In this document: positions 38,161 through 49,674 of the stretch, piece by piece | Position numbering within the stretch: the stretch's first letter is position 1 | How the letters are laid out: each line of letters opens with the position of its first letter | Assembly (NCBI RefSeq): GCF_031755915.1 | Contig: NC_083390.1 | Coordinates: 20,197,501-20,261,500 of the forward strand | DNA: 64,000 nucleotides | Source: Ziziphus jujuba | Lineage: Eukaryota > Streptophyta > Magnoliopsida > Rosales > Rhamnaceae | Direction: 5' to 3' | Notes under the pieces: generated by a model | Told to the model about the DNA's origin: nothing | The model's input: the letters and a program-made list of their open reading frames with translations, nothing else | Databases searched by the model: none | Program-made: the position numbers and the translations under genes

Positions 38161-39780
38161 TAACCTTTACCAACTCAGTCGCGCCTGTTGCTGACTTAAC
38201 ATCGGCTTAATATTTAGCGAGCACCGGTGCACATGCCATAGGCTTAATTGTAAAATACCCATCGGCTTTCATTCAGCTTTGGTCCAGCCACAACTAATTT
38301 GGAATAAAAAAATAAAAAAAAAATTGTTTTTTGTTTTTTGGCTTTTGAAAGAGAAAAGTAAAAAAAAAAAAAAAAAATACATTTTTCTTTCGTTTACATG
38401 CACCACTCGCAGCGGGTATACGAAAAGACACTACCGGTTGAGATCTGTCCAACTCGGATTTTTGAGTTCGTTGGATCAAACGAGGTTTGCAACCTATTAT
38501 TCATCAGGAGGAAAGCTAGCAACAGTCGTCAGCCCACTAGCTGGAGCACTCGCCCCCTCAGATAATTGACACTTGTTGGCTCAGTTTGCAGACAACAAAG
38601 TAGGATGCATTGTTTGAACAAAACACATGATTTTCAATTTAATAACAGAACTGCCATCTATTATTAATATTTTAAGACAAAAATTAATAAATACATTTAT
38701 ATTTTTTCTATTATTAATATTTTATGATAAAATACCTTGTCTATTATTTCAAGATATAAAAGGATAATTGGCATTTTTTTTTTCTCCTCTGTTCCAAAAA
38801 AATGCTTTTTTTTTTTCTTCCATAAATTATGGTGATTTTTTGGAATAGCTAATGCTTTGGAAACTCTTTACGAGACTTTCTTTGAAGTTTGTACGTCATC
38901 ATCCATAACTTAGTGTAAGGAATCAGATTTAAACACGATTAAAAAAAGAAAAATTAAAGCTATGCCATGTTTTATATATATTTTTTTAAAATATAAAATA
39001 AAAATAATTTTTTATTATTTATAAAAATAATAAATGTTTGAAAAATTATGTTTGAAAATAATTTTCAAAAATCAAAAATATATTTTTAAGAATGATGCCT
39101 ATGGTTTCAAATTGTGGATGATAAATTATCACTCTTATTCTTATCTGTCAACTCGCAAATACGAGTAAATCAACATATTTCTAATTTTTTTTTAATTTTA
39201 AAAAATATTTTTTATTATTTTAATATTTATTTTTTCAAAATAATTTTTAAAAATTAACAGCTGAACAATATATTTTTATTTTGAAAATAATTTTTTTATT
39301 TGTAAAAATAAAAAATTATTCTTAAAACAGGTGCGTGCGAAACATGGCTTAAGATTTAACTGTGGTTTGTTGGGCTTCATTTCTTGGGACCCACACTGGG
39401 CGTATGTTTCCTTTTCTCTTTTCGCAATTGAGTGTATGCGTGTTTCTCTTGTGCCCTTTTTGTTTGTACTGTAAGTTCATAAAGTGTACGTTCAAAAAGT
39501 CACACCTTTTTTTAATTTTTAATTACAAAGAGAAAAGAAACAAATTACAAACAAACGTCAAGAACAGACAATTTTCTCATGCAATCTTAAGAAACAAGAT
39601 TATCAATATTTTTGGGAGCTACATAAAAAATATGCAGACCAATACTACAACAATGATTAAGGTTAGCAAAACCACCAGCAACCCAAAGTCACATCTCTTC
39701 AACTTGGCCAATAATAATTGAATGCCAACTTGGCCGTCAAGCAATCGAGCTCCATCAACTTCAAGCATTCGACCATGTTA
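38161..39780. other. Intergenic DNA of the array, no gene recognised
   Basis: Mostly AT-rich, with a less AT-rich patch at 38390-38580 whose plus-strand frame ends LATVVSPLAGALAPSDN but has no recognised domain. One MITE-like element at 38958-39355 is listed separately. Confidence 0.5.
38958..39355. mobile_element. MITE-like element
   Basis: The left end ttaaagctatgccatgtttt and the reverse complement of the right end (cttaagccatgtttcgcacg) share the core gccatgttt near ttaa. The interior is very AT-rich with matching inverted poly-A/poly-T tracts. No clear target duplication beyond ttaa, so the assignment is tentative. Confidence 0.4.
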
Positions 39781-40133
39781 ACATAAGAATCTTAAACACA
39801 CTATATTTAGTACGTGAATAGCTCAATAAATTCTGGGCACTGCACAGATACAGAACATTACTAGTTAAAACCTTCAAATCTCATGTTAAATGCACATCTT
39901 TATGTACTTTTTTTGCTGAAACGCACATCTTTATATACTCGTATAAACAAACAAGCACTCTAAGAATAAAAAGCACATTCAAATTGTGTCAGTTGGAAAC
40001 AAATTTATGTTCTCAACAAAGGTAATTTAATGCCAAGTCATAACTTATTATACTACTTGGCCAACACATAATTATTATTATCACGTATGTAAAGCCTAAA
40101 ACCTAATTAGCCAAAGGTACAGTAGTTGGTCAC
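39781..40133. repeat. Array module copy, interrupted by copia element A
   Basis: Text such as aaacacactata, agctcaataaattctgggca, cagatacagaacattactag and gccaagtcataactt matches 48128-48335 (aaacacactata, aactcaataaaatctaggca, cagatacggaatcactagct, cgagtcataactt). This is a second copy of the FLA-unit downstream flank. Element A inserted just after it. Confidence 0.7.
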
Positions 40134-40138
40134 GTTAA

Positions 40139-40604
40139 TGTGAAGTCCAGCCGCACCACCACTGCACCGACAGTGTGAAAACTGCACAGCCACCATCTTT
40201 GACAATGGCCATTGTTGCATTTAACACCGAAAATGGATTGCTCAACAATTGTGGGCTACTGTCAGAAGCTGTTGAAGATTGTGGCCATGCAACCGACCTT
40301 GTAAGCCTATAAATAGGCTCCATCCCGTTGCATGCAAGCTAAGCCAAGAGGGCAAGCTCAATATTATCCCAAGTGAGGAATATTGAGAGAAAACTCCGAG
40401 AGAGAGAGTGTTTAAGTTCCAGAGAGAGTTTGAGAGAAGAGTGAGCAATTCCAGAGAGAATTTGACAGTGTAGAGAGAGGTTCCACGTGAGAATCTCCAC
40501 GAGAGAAGTTTTTTATTTTTGTATTCTATCTCCAAGAGAGTAATAGAATTATTTTTATTTTTCTTCTTATATTTCTTCTCTAAAGTGGTCAGAGAACCAC
40601 AACA
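40139..40604 (+). repeat. 5' LTR of element A
   Basis: 466 bp with TG...CA ends. A TATA box TATAAATAG lies at 40308-40316, marking the end of U3. GA-rich tracts (agagagagag) follow in R/U5. It differs from the 3' LTR by three substitutions. Confidence 0.95.
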
Positions 40605-40606
40605 AG

Positions 40607-40618
40607 TGGTATCAGAGC
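40607..40618 (+). other. Primer-binding site of element A
   Basis: tggtatcagagc, complementary to the 3' end of plant initiator-Met tRNA, two bases after the LTR. Standard for Ty1/copia. Confidence 0.9.
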
Positions 40619-40854
40619 TCCAGGTCGAGAGCTTGGGTTCAAAATTTGAAGAAACAGAGCTACTGTTCTTCAAGTTGGTGTTTCGAAAAGTTGCTCAAAT
40701 AATTAATTTGACAATACCAGGTGAAAGTAGTCGACGAGAAGAGAACACACAAGTTCACCGGAGAGAAAGACACCGTCTCACGCGCCCGCACGCGCCGTCT
40801 GAAATTTTCTGCAGAAGTTCACGCGCCTCACGCGCCGCACGCGCCGTCTGGAGG

Positions 40855-40995
40855 TTGAAGACGACCACGTCAGCAGACACGTCAGCGCACCAAGCCACGT
40901 CATCAGCCACGCCAGCCGACACGTCGTCAGCCACACCAGCCGACACGTCATCTGCCACGTGTTGACACGTCAACACAATCTGCCACGTCATCAGA
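40855..40995 (+). repeat. Leader array of cacgtca motifs, element A
   Basis: The untranslated leader between the PBS and gag contains about six cacgtca units (ccacgtca or acacgtca, reverse complement TGACGTGG or TGACGTGT), spaced irregularly 8-30 bp apart. These resemble ACGT-core bZIP sites. The segment is much more GC-rich than its surroundings. No protein is encoded. A regulatory role is inference. Confidence 0.6.
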
Positions 40996-41233
40996 AGTTT
41001 TTGAAATTACGGAACAGCCCCTAAATTATTGGAAATTACAGATTGACCCCTGTAGTTTCTGTATTTGCAGACTGACCCAGAAGTTTTATGAAATTACATT
41101 TTTGCCCCAAAATTTCTGGTAATTATATTTTGACCCCGGAAGAGTCAAGTCCACCATTTTCGGCCGTTCCGGACGCAACGGTTAACTCCGTTTTGCCAAA
41201 TTCGGCTCCATTTTTGGTCAAGCCATAATGTAA

Positions 41234-44200
41234 ATGGAAGAATCATCTTCGGGAGCTATGGTTAAGCTCACTGCCACAAATTATACACTGTGGAGACCTC
41301 GGATGGAAGATCTCCTCAATTGTAAAGGAGAAAACCCCGATCCCAGCAAAGAAGCAGAATGCAAGAAATTAAACAAGAAAACGATCAGTCAGATCAGGCA
41401 ATGGATCGACCACAGTGTCTTCCATCATGTAGCGAAGGAAACGGATGCATATGCCCTCTGGACAAAATTGGAGGACATGTACCAGGCCAAGACTGCTCGG
41501 AACAAAGCCCTGTTGTTTAAGCGATTGGTAAATTTAAAATTACAGAGTGGAACTTCTGTAGCCGAGCATACCAGTGAGTTCCAGAGCTTGGTAAATCAAC
41601 TATCTGCTGTGGATTATCAACTAGGGGATAAGGATCAGGCCCTCCTACTTCTAAGCTCTCTTCCAGACAGTTGGGAGACATTGGTAGTCTCTCTCAGCAA
41701 TTCGGCCCCGAATGGCAAACTTACTATGTCTATGGTTAAGGATGCCCTATTTAATGAAGAGGCCAGGAGAAAGGACATTGGCATGGATCAGTCACATGCC
41801 CTCGTCATAGAGAGAGGAAGACAGCAAAGAGGTGGTCGAGATAGGGGGAGAGGCAGGAGCAAGAGCAGAGGCAGATCTACAGACGGCAGAAAATTATCAT
41901 ATAAGTGCTATCATTGTGGCCTGGAGGGTCACATGAAGAAGAACTGCAGAAAGTTGTTGAGAGAGCAGAGACTCCAAGGTAATCAGCCGAAGAAGGATGG
42001 AGAGACACTAGTCACTGTTACAGGCGAAGTGGCGCTCTGCTCCACCGAAGAAGAGATATGCCTTCATATATCAACCCAAGATGTTTAGTGGGTAGTCGAT
42101 ACTGCAGCATCCTACCATGTCACTCCACACAGAGATTTCTTCAAAACGTACAAAGCAGGAGACTTTGGTACAGCAAAGATGGGAAATTCCAGTTTCGCAA
42201 AGATTATGGGAACTAGTGATATTCAAATAAAAACGAATGTTGGTTGTACAATCACTTTGAAGGATGTCCGTCATGTTCCAGACCTTTGGCTTAATCTACT
42301 TTCGGAAGCAGCCTTAGACAAGCAAGGCTATGACAACTACTTCAGCAAAGGCACATGGAAAATGACGAAAGGTGCCATAGTTGTCGCCCGAAGACATATT
42401 TGTGGAATGCTGTACAAGACTCATGTGAAGATATGTGCAGATAGCCTCAATATTGCAGAAGGAGAGGCGTCTTAAAATCTGTGGCACCAGAGACTCGGTC
42501 ACATGAGTGAAAAAGGATTGTCCACTTTGGTAAGGAAAAAGCTTATCACTGTTTGCAAGGATGCTGCACTAGATCCTTGTAGTCACTGCTTATTTGGTAA
42601 GCAACATAGAGTCTCCTTCAGTTCCTCTGCATTGAGAAGATCAGAGTTGCTTAGTCTGGTACACTCTGATGTTTGTGGTCCCATGGAGGTGGAATCATTA
42701 GGTGGTAACAAGTATTTCCTGACCTTCATTGATGATGCTTCTCGGAAGGTGTGGGTATATTTCTTGAAGACAAAGGACCAGGTATTGGATTACTTCAAAT
42801 TGTTTCATACCATGGTAGAGCGTGAAACAGGAAAGAAGCTGAAATATCTCCGCTCAGATAATGGAGGCGAGTATACTTCCAAGGAGTTCGATGCCTACTG
42901 CAGAAGACACGGCATTCGACATGAGAAGACGGTCCCTCGCACCCCACAACATAATGGAATAGCCGAAAGAATGAACCGAACCATTATGGAAAAGATCAGA
43001 AGTATGATCAGTATGGCTAAGCTGCCAAAGCCATTCTGGGGAGAAGCTGTTCGTGCCGCCTGCTATTTAATCAACAGATCACCTTCAGTACCGTTGAATT
43101 TTGAAATTCCGGAGAAAGTGTGGTCGGGTAAGATTCCCTCCTACTCTCATTTAAGAGTGTTTGGTTGTTTAGCTTATGTACATGTATCCAAGGAGCTCAG
43201 ACAGAAGCTCGATGCAAGATCTACTCCATGCATCTTTATAGGATATGGAGATGAAGAATTCGGATACAGGTTATGGAACCCGAAAACAAAGAAGGTTATT
43301 AGAAGTAGGGATGTAGTATTCCATGAAAACCAGACAATGGAAGACATTGAAAAACCCAGAATGTCTCCTAATTGTAGTTCTAGTGCCGAGAATTTTTGTC
43401 CTAATCCAGCACCAGCACAAATAGCCACAGAGGATAATGAGGTGCATGAAGATATACCAGAAGCAGACCAGGAGGAAGAAGGGGATATTGAGCAGGGGGA
43501 GACTCAATCCTCTCAAGCAGCTGCAGGGCCATCACAGCGGTCAGATGATGGTACATCTCCTGAAACCAGTGGTTTACAAGTTCGAAGATCTGAGCGAGGC
43601 CGAATTCCATCAAAGAGATTTCCAGAATCTGAGTATATTCTGCTTACTGAAGAAGGGGAGCCAGAGAGTTTCCAGGAAGCTGTTTCTCATCAAGAGAAGG
43701 AAAAGTGGCTGCAAGCAATGCAAGATGAGATGGAATTCTTACAGAAAAATCATACTTATGAGTTGGTTGAGCTTCCAACAGGAAAGAAGGCACTAAAGAA
43801 TAAATGGGTGTTCAAGCTCAAGAAAGATGGCAGTGGAAAGGTGGTGAAATACAAAGCCCGATTGGTGGTCAAAGGATTTTTTCAGAAGAAAGGAATTGAC
43901 TTTAATGAGATTTTTTCATCAGTGGTAAAAATGACTTCAATTCAAGTCATTTTTGGTTAATAGCAAGTCTAAACCTAAAGCTTGAACAGATGGATGTGAA
44001 GACAGCATTTCTTCACGGTGATTTACATGAGGAAATCTACATGGAGCAGCCAGAAGGATTTGAGGTTTCAGGAAAAGAAAACCTCGTATGCAAGCTGAAG
44101 AAGAGCTTGTATGGCCTCAAACAAGCACCAAGACAATGGTATAAGAAGTTTGACTCGTTTATGGTGAGTCAAGGTTATAAAAGGATTGCAGCAGACCAGT

Positions 44201-45215
44201 GTGTTTATATTCAAAAACTTTCAGGTGGAAACTTCATTGCACTTTTGCTATATGTGGAAGACATGTTGATCGTTGGACAAGATACAATGAAGATTAGTCA
44301 GCTGAAGAAAGAATTATCTAAGTCCTTTGATATGAAAGACTTAGGACCAGCTCAACAAATTTTGGGAATGCAAATAATCCGAGACAGGAAGAATAGAAGG
44401 TTATGGCTATCTCAAGAGAAGTATGTTGAACGGGTGATAAAGAGATTCAACATGGATAAAGCCAAACCGGTCAGCATTCCACTTGCAAATCATTTTAAGT
44501 TGAGCAAGAGATTGTGCCCCTCATCCAAAGAAGAGATAGAGGAGATGGTTCAGTACCATATTCTTCAGCGGTAGGAAGTCTGATGTATGCAATGGTGTGT
44601 ACCAGACCAGACATTGCTCACGCAGTAGGTGTTATGAGTAGATTTCTTTCAAATCCTGGAAAGAAACATTGGGAAGCAATCAAATGGATTCTCAGGTATC
44701 TTAAAGGTACATCGAAGCTGTGCTTGTGTTACGGGGGAGGTGATCCAATCTTAGAAGGCTATACAGATGCAGATATGGCCGGAGACCCTGATAATAGAAA
44801 GTCTACATCAGGTTATCTCTACACTTTTGAGGAGGGAGCTGTGTCATGGCAGTCAAGATTGCAGAAGTGTGTTGCTTTATCCACTACTGAAGCAGAGTAC
44901 ATAGCCGCAGCGGAAGCGGGTAAGGAAATGTTGTAGTTAAAGCTTTTTCTCACAGAATTGGGCATCAGGCAAGAAGACTACAAGATACATTGTGATAACC
45001 AAAGTGCCATGGATTTGAGCAAAAACTCAATGTATCATTCCCGTACAAAGCACATTGATATCCGCTATCATTGGATACGTGAAGTAATAGATCAACAGTT
45101 GTTGAAACTGATGAAGATTCACACAAAAGAGAATCCAGCAGATATGCTAACAAAAGTTGTTGCTCAAGAGAAGCTGAAGCTATGCAGAGACATAGGCGGA
45201 ATGGATGGCAGATGA
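41234..45215 (+). pseudogene. Disabled gag-pol of element A
   Basis: Compared with the intact copy in element B, gag has a 27-bp in-frame deletion near 41323 (nine residues lost after NCK). Further lesions are a TAG stop at 42086-42088 before the protease, a TAA stop at 42473-42475, a one-base deletion near 43955-43960 at the start of RT, a one-base deletion near 44548, and a TAG stop at 44934-44936 in RNase H. The RT catalytic YVDD reads YVED (GAA at 44257-44259), losing an essential aspartate. Zinc-knuckle, integrase and RNase H motifs are otherwise recognisable. No functional polyprotein can be made. Confidence 0.95.
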
Positions 45216-45235
45216 CCATCAGTTTTAAATGCGGC

Positions 45236-45249
45236 TGGAGGGGGAGAAT
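45236..45249 (+). other. Polypurine tract of element A
   Basis: tggagggggagaat immediately before the 3' LTR, the expected plus-strand priming site. Confidence 0.85.
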
Positions 45250-45715
45250 TGTGAAGTCCAGCCGCACCACCACTGCACCGACAGTGTGAAGACTGCACAG
45301 CCACCATCTTTGACAATGGCCATTGTTGCATTTAACACCGAAAATGGATTGCTCAACAATTGTGGGCTACTGTCAGAAGCTGTTGAAGATTGTGGCCATG
45401 CAACCGACTTTGTAAGCCTATAAATAGGCTCCATCCCGTTGCATGCAAGCTAAGCCAAGAGGGCAAGCTCAATATTATCCCAAGTGAGGAATATTGAGAG
45501 AAAACTCCGAGAGAGAGAGTGTTTAAGTTCCAGAGAGAGCTTGAGAGAAGAGTGAGCAATTCCAGAGAGAATTTGACAGTGTAGAGAGAGGTTCCACGTG
45601 AGAATCTCCACGAGAGAAGTTTTTTATTTTTGTATTCTATCTCCAAGAGAGTAATAGAATTATTTTTATTTTTCTTCTTATATTTCTTCTCTAAAGTGGT
45701 CAGAGAACCACAACA
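45250..45715 (+). repeat. 3' LTR of element A
   Basis: 466 bp, same length as the 5' LTR with three substitutions. TATA box at 45419-45427. Ends aaccacaaca, followed by the target duplication gttaa. Confidence 0.95.
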
Positions 45716-46179
45716 GTTAACAGCTGCCATGAATCTGTTCGAAGGTGTTGGAGTTGTCATTTGTAAGGCCAATACATAGAGATTTTTCCCAAAAAAACTG
45801 AACAAAAAGATTTGATTTTGATGTTCATTATAATGTTTCAATCGGCTCCTAATTTCATCCATACCAACTACTACTGTGTTGCATCAATGTCTCTTTTTCG
45901 TTGAATGAATCCCAACCTCCCACATCGTTGCATCAATGTCTCTTTTTCGTTTAATGAAATCCCAACCTCCCACATCGTATATTCATTCTCTTCCTTAGTT
46001 GATACCAGTCAATTCCAGTATCAGAAACAACTACTCTGTTCCTCCTCTTTCATTCATGGCATCGTAAAGTAATTTTATGGATCTTTTGATTCATTCATGG
46101 CATACAAAATTCATTATCAAACATTCTTGCCAGAAACTTGCCAAAATAAGAAAAACATACTAGGCGAAAAGTCTTACAC

Positions 46180-46620
46180 TAAACTAGGAAGAAGGAGATG
46201 GTAGAGAAGTCTAATATTATCTTGAAGTGGATTTCTTCAAAAGTAAACACACAGCAACCAGAAAGTAGAGAAACAGAGTCATTTGAGTTTTGTTCAAAAG
46301 CAAGTGGATCAACTGTGCTAAAAAATGAGATCAAGCCCAGCTTTATGCAAAAATCAGCTCCAACAATATCATTTTCTGCAATCAAAATATCAAAATATAT
46401 TACAAAAATATTATTCAATAATATTCTTACATGAAAAACGACTCTGTTCTCTGCCCCCTGCTAAGTGCGTGAATGGCCAGAAAGAATTTGTAAGCAATAG
46501 AGATGAAGCAGCATATATAATCCATCAAAAACAACCTTCAGAAGACGAAGCAATCCACAAGGCCAAGATGAACCATCCAGATCAAGAATGATCACTAACG
46601 GCGGAAGTGGAGCCAGGCAA
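46180..46620 (-). pseudogene. Degraded copy of the array membrane-protein gene
   Basis: The 3' flank (aaacagagtcatttgagttttg, 46269 onward) matches the other copies. On the minus strand 46595-46440 gives fragments such as GWFILALWIAS, where the 37.5-kb copy has GWFIVALWVAC, but frames are broken by stops and small indels. Only the second membrane segment and the 3' end survive. The sequence between element A and this relic (45721-46180) has no recognised gene. Confidence 0.6.
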
Positions 46621-47283
46621 CTATTACAGGGGAGGTGATATTAATTTTTTTCTTCATATTCAAATATGAAAAACATAAATTTTAACAATAAAAAATGTAT
46701 AAGGTATTATTTTAAAGAATACTTTCTCACTAACTAAATATGAAAAAGTGTTTCATCCATATATAAGTTCAAATATTTCTAATATATATATATATATATA
46801 TATATTAATTACTTATCTAATATTAAATTAACTATAACAAATTTTTAAGGAGCTTCAACAACATTTATAAACTGTAGTTGATAATTTACAAATACAATCA
46901 AAGAAAAAAAAAATTATAGAATTTTAAAATTTTATGTTTAGAAAGTGTATTTAGTTAACAATATTGCGGACTCCCACAAAACAGATAATTATAGATAATT
47001 AATACAAGTCAAATTACAAAATACTAGGTTAATTAGAAAAAAAGTAACAATCCTATGGATAATAAAATAAAGGAAAATGCACCATGAAATGTTTTTTTAA
47101 TAAATACTACCTAAAACTAAGATTGAGCATAACACGGAAAAAAAAAAAAGGAGTGAATATTTTCCATTTAATTCACATTTATCATACAAATTACCATGTA
47201 ATAATCCCATAGTTTTCATCAATAAAGCAAAACTTTATAATCTAATGTAACAGTTATTACTAAATTAATATTTTACACTCTAT

Positions 47284-47317
<34 letters not shown>

Positions 47318-47529
47318 GAGAAGGTTATTTTGCTGGAAAGAGCTTACTCTGCTGTCGAATAAGTTCACAAATACATATGTTAGGAACAAAGTCCAAGAAA
47401 TAAAGTAACATACATTCTAGTACCCATATTATTATGGTTCAGATTTAGGATAAATTCAAACTATCAAATGCAGTCCAAGAAATAAAGTAACATCTATACT
47501 AGTACCCATATTAGTATGCTTAATTATTC
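46621..47529. other. AT-rich spacer, nothing recognised
   Basis: Contains (AT)n tracts near 46782-46804 and 47285-47311. A short local duplication (ccaagaaataaagtaacat) occurs at about 47391 and 47477. No gene signal. Confidence 0.6.
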
Positions 47530-47710
47530 TTTTTGTTGAAGCAATGGCGCCGTGCTGAGATCCAAAGGTTTGTTATGGCGTCGTTGACACAATCTGCAAA
47601 TTTCATAGAAGGACCTAACCATGATGACCATCTTCGCTCAGATTGATAAGTTATTTTGAATGCAAACCCCAATTTCAGCGAGTTCTAATCGATTTTCATT
47701 TTTCATTCCG
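47530..47710 (+). pseudogene. Relic of the second FAS1 domain of the FLA gene
   Basis: Matches the FLA gene at about 29385-29560: gagatccaaaggtttgttatggcgtcgttg corresponds in order to gagatccagagggtgctctg and ttatggcgtcgttg there, then accatgatgaccatcttcgc and aaccccaatttcagcgagttc to the sequence around LTIFAPIDQ and the NVSEF segment. Reading frame is lost through indels and a stop (gat tga) within the H1 region. The rest of the domain is missing. The downstream sequence (47765-48335) continues the FLA 3' flank homology, so the unit was duplicated as a block. Confidence 0.75.
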
Positions 47711-47764
47711 ATTGGCTGTTGTAAACGGAAGCTTTGTTTACAAAATTTGAATATCTACCTTTTA

Positions 47765-48335
47765 AATGTGTTTTCCGATGTTAATTTTCCTTCCTTCTTT
47801 CTTTCTTTCTTTATTTTATTTTATTTTTTTCTTTGAGGGATTTTAGTAACAAATTTTTGTTGCATGGTCCCAAGATTCGGTAAAAAGTAATGAGAGATAT
47901 ATTAACACGAGAGAGAAGAGAGTTCTAATTGTCGGATTACCCAGAGCTTCAAACTGATACAACATTTGAGTTGTAGTTGAATTCAGAATCAATCAAATCC
48001 TCAATTCAGAATGCATCTTCAACTACTTTTTCATGTCTTAAACCAGGGAAAAAAATTGCCGAGTACAATTTTTATGGTTGAGGATAAAGTTCCACACCCA
48101 CAAGCACCTTCAAACCTGGAAGCACCAAACACACTATAATTGGTACATGGTAACTCAATAAAATCTAGGCAATGTACAGATACGGAATCACTAGCTAAAA
48201 TCTTGTAAATCTCAAGACCAACAATTGTACAAACAAATGCTTAAAAAGAACAAAAGCACATTTCAAATGTCCTACTCTGGAAACTTGTTCAATAAAATTT
48301 CTTACTTATCATATGACGAGTCATAACTTGTCATA
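47765..48335. repeat. Array module: FLA 3' flank copy
   Basis: Shared text with 30.06-30.45 kb (aaatgtgttttc, caaatttttgttgc, ggtaaaaagtaatgagag) and with 39.79-40.08 kb (aaacacactata, cagatacgga, gagtcataactt). Ends where a LINE 3' relic is inserted. Confidence 0.65.
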
Positions 48336-48340
48336 TCATA

Positions 48341-48575
48341 TTTTTTTTGCTGAAAACCAAAAGGAAGGGAAGGCAAGACCGCCAAGCCCCAAGCCCCAAG
48401 CCCCAAGCCCCGATTCAGGTAGCTACAACCGAATCACTATCCTGAATCAAATTCAACAAAATAGAAGAAGGCAAGTGATTGTAATCCACCTCACTAAAGA
48501 AACTAAACCTTTTTGCCCATTGTACTACAGAGTGTGCAACTATGTTTGCTACTCTAGAGACCCAAACAAAAGAGA
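48341..48575 (-). pseudogene. 3' end of a LINE-type retrotransposon (RNase H tail), minus strand
   Basis: On the minus strand the translation WVSRVANIVAHSVVQWA matches the C-terminal part of the plant RNase H domain found in L1-type elements (pattern WVPR.AN..AH.LA.WA). A stop follows shortly, then four copies of ggggctt, then an A8 tail (t-run at 48341-48348 on the plus strand). 5' truncation, as here, is typical of LINE insertions. Confidence 0.6.
48384..48411. repeat. (aagcccc)4 minisatellite
   Basis: Four perfect tandem heptamers at 48384-48390, 48391-48397, 48398-48404 and 48405-48411, in the 3' UTR of the minus-strand LINE relic. Confidence 0.95.
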
Positions 48576-48879
48576 CGTTTACAATCACCAACTTAACATA
48601 TTATAATTCTTTACTTACCAACTTAACATATTAAAGTTTAATTGCTCCTTAAAAGAAAAAAAAAAAAAAGAAAAAAAAAAGGATACATAATCATATATGC
48701 ATATACAGGGCCATACATGAGCAATCAAATATCTTGCATCTTAATCATATAAGCCATTAGTGTGCTGTATTACTTAAAAAATAAGAAAATAAATAAATAA
48801 AAAGACGAAAGTGCGCTAGTTGCCCAAAGAATTATTTACCTATTTTAGTACCATTAACGAGGCCTCTCACATAAATCAA

Positions 48880-49004
48880 TGCGTCAATATGTTGCAAGAT
48901 TAACCTTCTTAAACCTTGGAATAGGGTTGATGTCTCTTCCTGGCGGAAATTCTTATGGCCTCTGTCTTAATGGACCGGAATTTCTCTGTAGAGCATCCCA
49001 ATTG
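48880..49004 (+). pseudogene. LINE relic, left part split by element B
   Basis: Translation around GLCLNGPEFLCRASQL resembles the start of the RT-linked zinc-binding (zf-RVT) region. It joins, across element B, to CPHGRTYLESGIHLFFHCQV on the other side. The left limit is uncertain. Confidence 0.45.
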
Positions 49005-49422
49005 TGTGAAGTCCAGCCGCACCAACCTCACCAACCACAGCCGCACCAACCTCACCAACCACAGCCACCACTGTTGACAGCCACCATTGTTGACACCATT
49101 GCTGCACCGATCAACAATTGTGGGCTAAGATGTTGAAAATTGTGGCCTTGTAAGCCTATAAATAGGCTCCTTACCGTTGCATGAAAACCAAGCCAAGTGA
49201 GCAAGAGAAAACTCCAAGAGAGAGAGTTGTTTAAGCTCCAGAGAGAGCTTGAGAGAAGAGTGAGCAATTCCAGAGAGAATTGGAGAGTGCAGAGAGAGGT
49301 TCCACGTGAGAATCCTCCATGAGAGAAGTTTTTATTTTTGTATTCTATTTTTAAGAGATTAATAGAATTCTTTTATTTTTCTTCTCATATTTCTTCTCTA
49401 AAGTGGTCAGAGAACCACAACA
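49005..49422 (+). repeat. 5' LTR of element B
   Basis: 418 bp. U3 starts with two tandem 24-bp units (ccgcaccaacctcaccaacc followed by acag). TATAAATAG at 49157-49165. Ends aaccacaaca. Confidence 0.95.
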
Positions 49423-49424
49423 AG

Positions 49425-49436
49425 TGGTATCAGAGC
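49425..49436 (+). other. Primer-binding site of element B
   Basis: tggtatcagagc, initiator-Met tRNA complement, two bases downstream of the LTR. Confidence 0.9.
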
Positions 49437-49674
49437 TCCAGGTCGAGAGCTTGGGTCCAAAATTGGAAGAAACAAAACTACTGTTCTTCAAGTTGGTGTT
49501 TCGGAAAGTTGCTCAAATAAATAATTTGACAATCCCAGGTGAAAGTACCCGACGAGAGGAGAACAACGAAGTTCGCCGGAGAGAAAACTAACGTTCCACG
49601 CGCCCGCACGCGCCGACTGAAATTTTTCTGCAACTGTTCACGCGCCCACGCGCCGTCTGGAGGTTGAAGACGAC

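Larger units (their letters stand above)
40139..45715 (+). mobile_element. Ty1/copia LTR retrotransposon A, complete structure, coding-dead
   Basis: 5577 bp flanked by the 5-bp target duplication gttaa (40134-40138 and 45716-45720). Two 466-bp LTRs start tgtgaag and end aaccacaaca. A primer-binding site and a polypurine tract are present. Domain order gag-protease-integrase-RT-RNase H defines Ty1/copia; the protein resembles the TNT1-type group, though the lineage is not settled here. The LTRs differ at only three positions by eye, so insertion is recent, yet the coding region carries three stops and two frameshifts. Confidence 0.97.

Noticed and set aside
38279..38569. 96-codon plus-strand frame ending LATVVSPLAGALAPSDN
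   Set aside because: The first half is poly-A/T translation and the second half matches no family I know; no splice or promoter support.
40855..40995. Spaced repeats resembling a CRISPR array
   Set aside because: Units are about 7-10 bp with irregular spacing inside a plant LTR element leader; no cas genes and the wrong type of genome.
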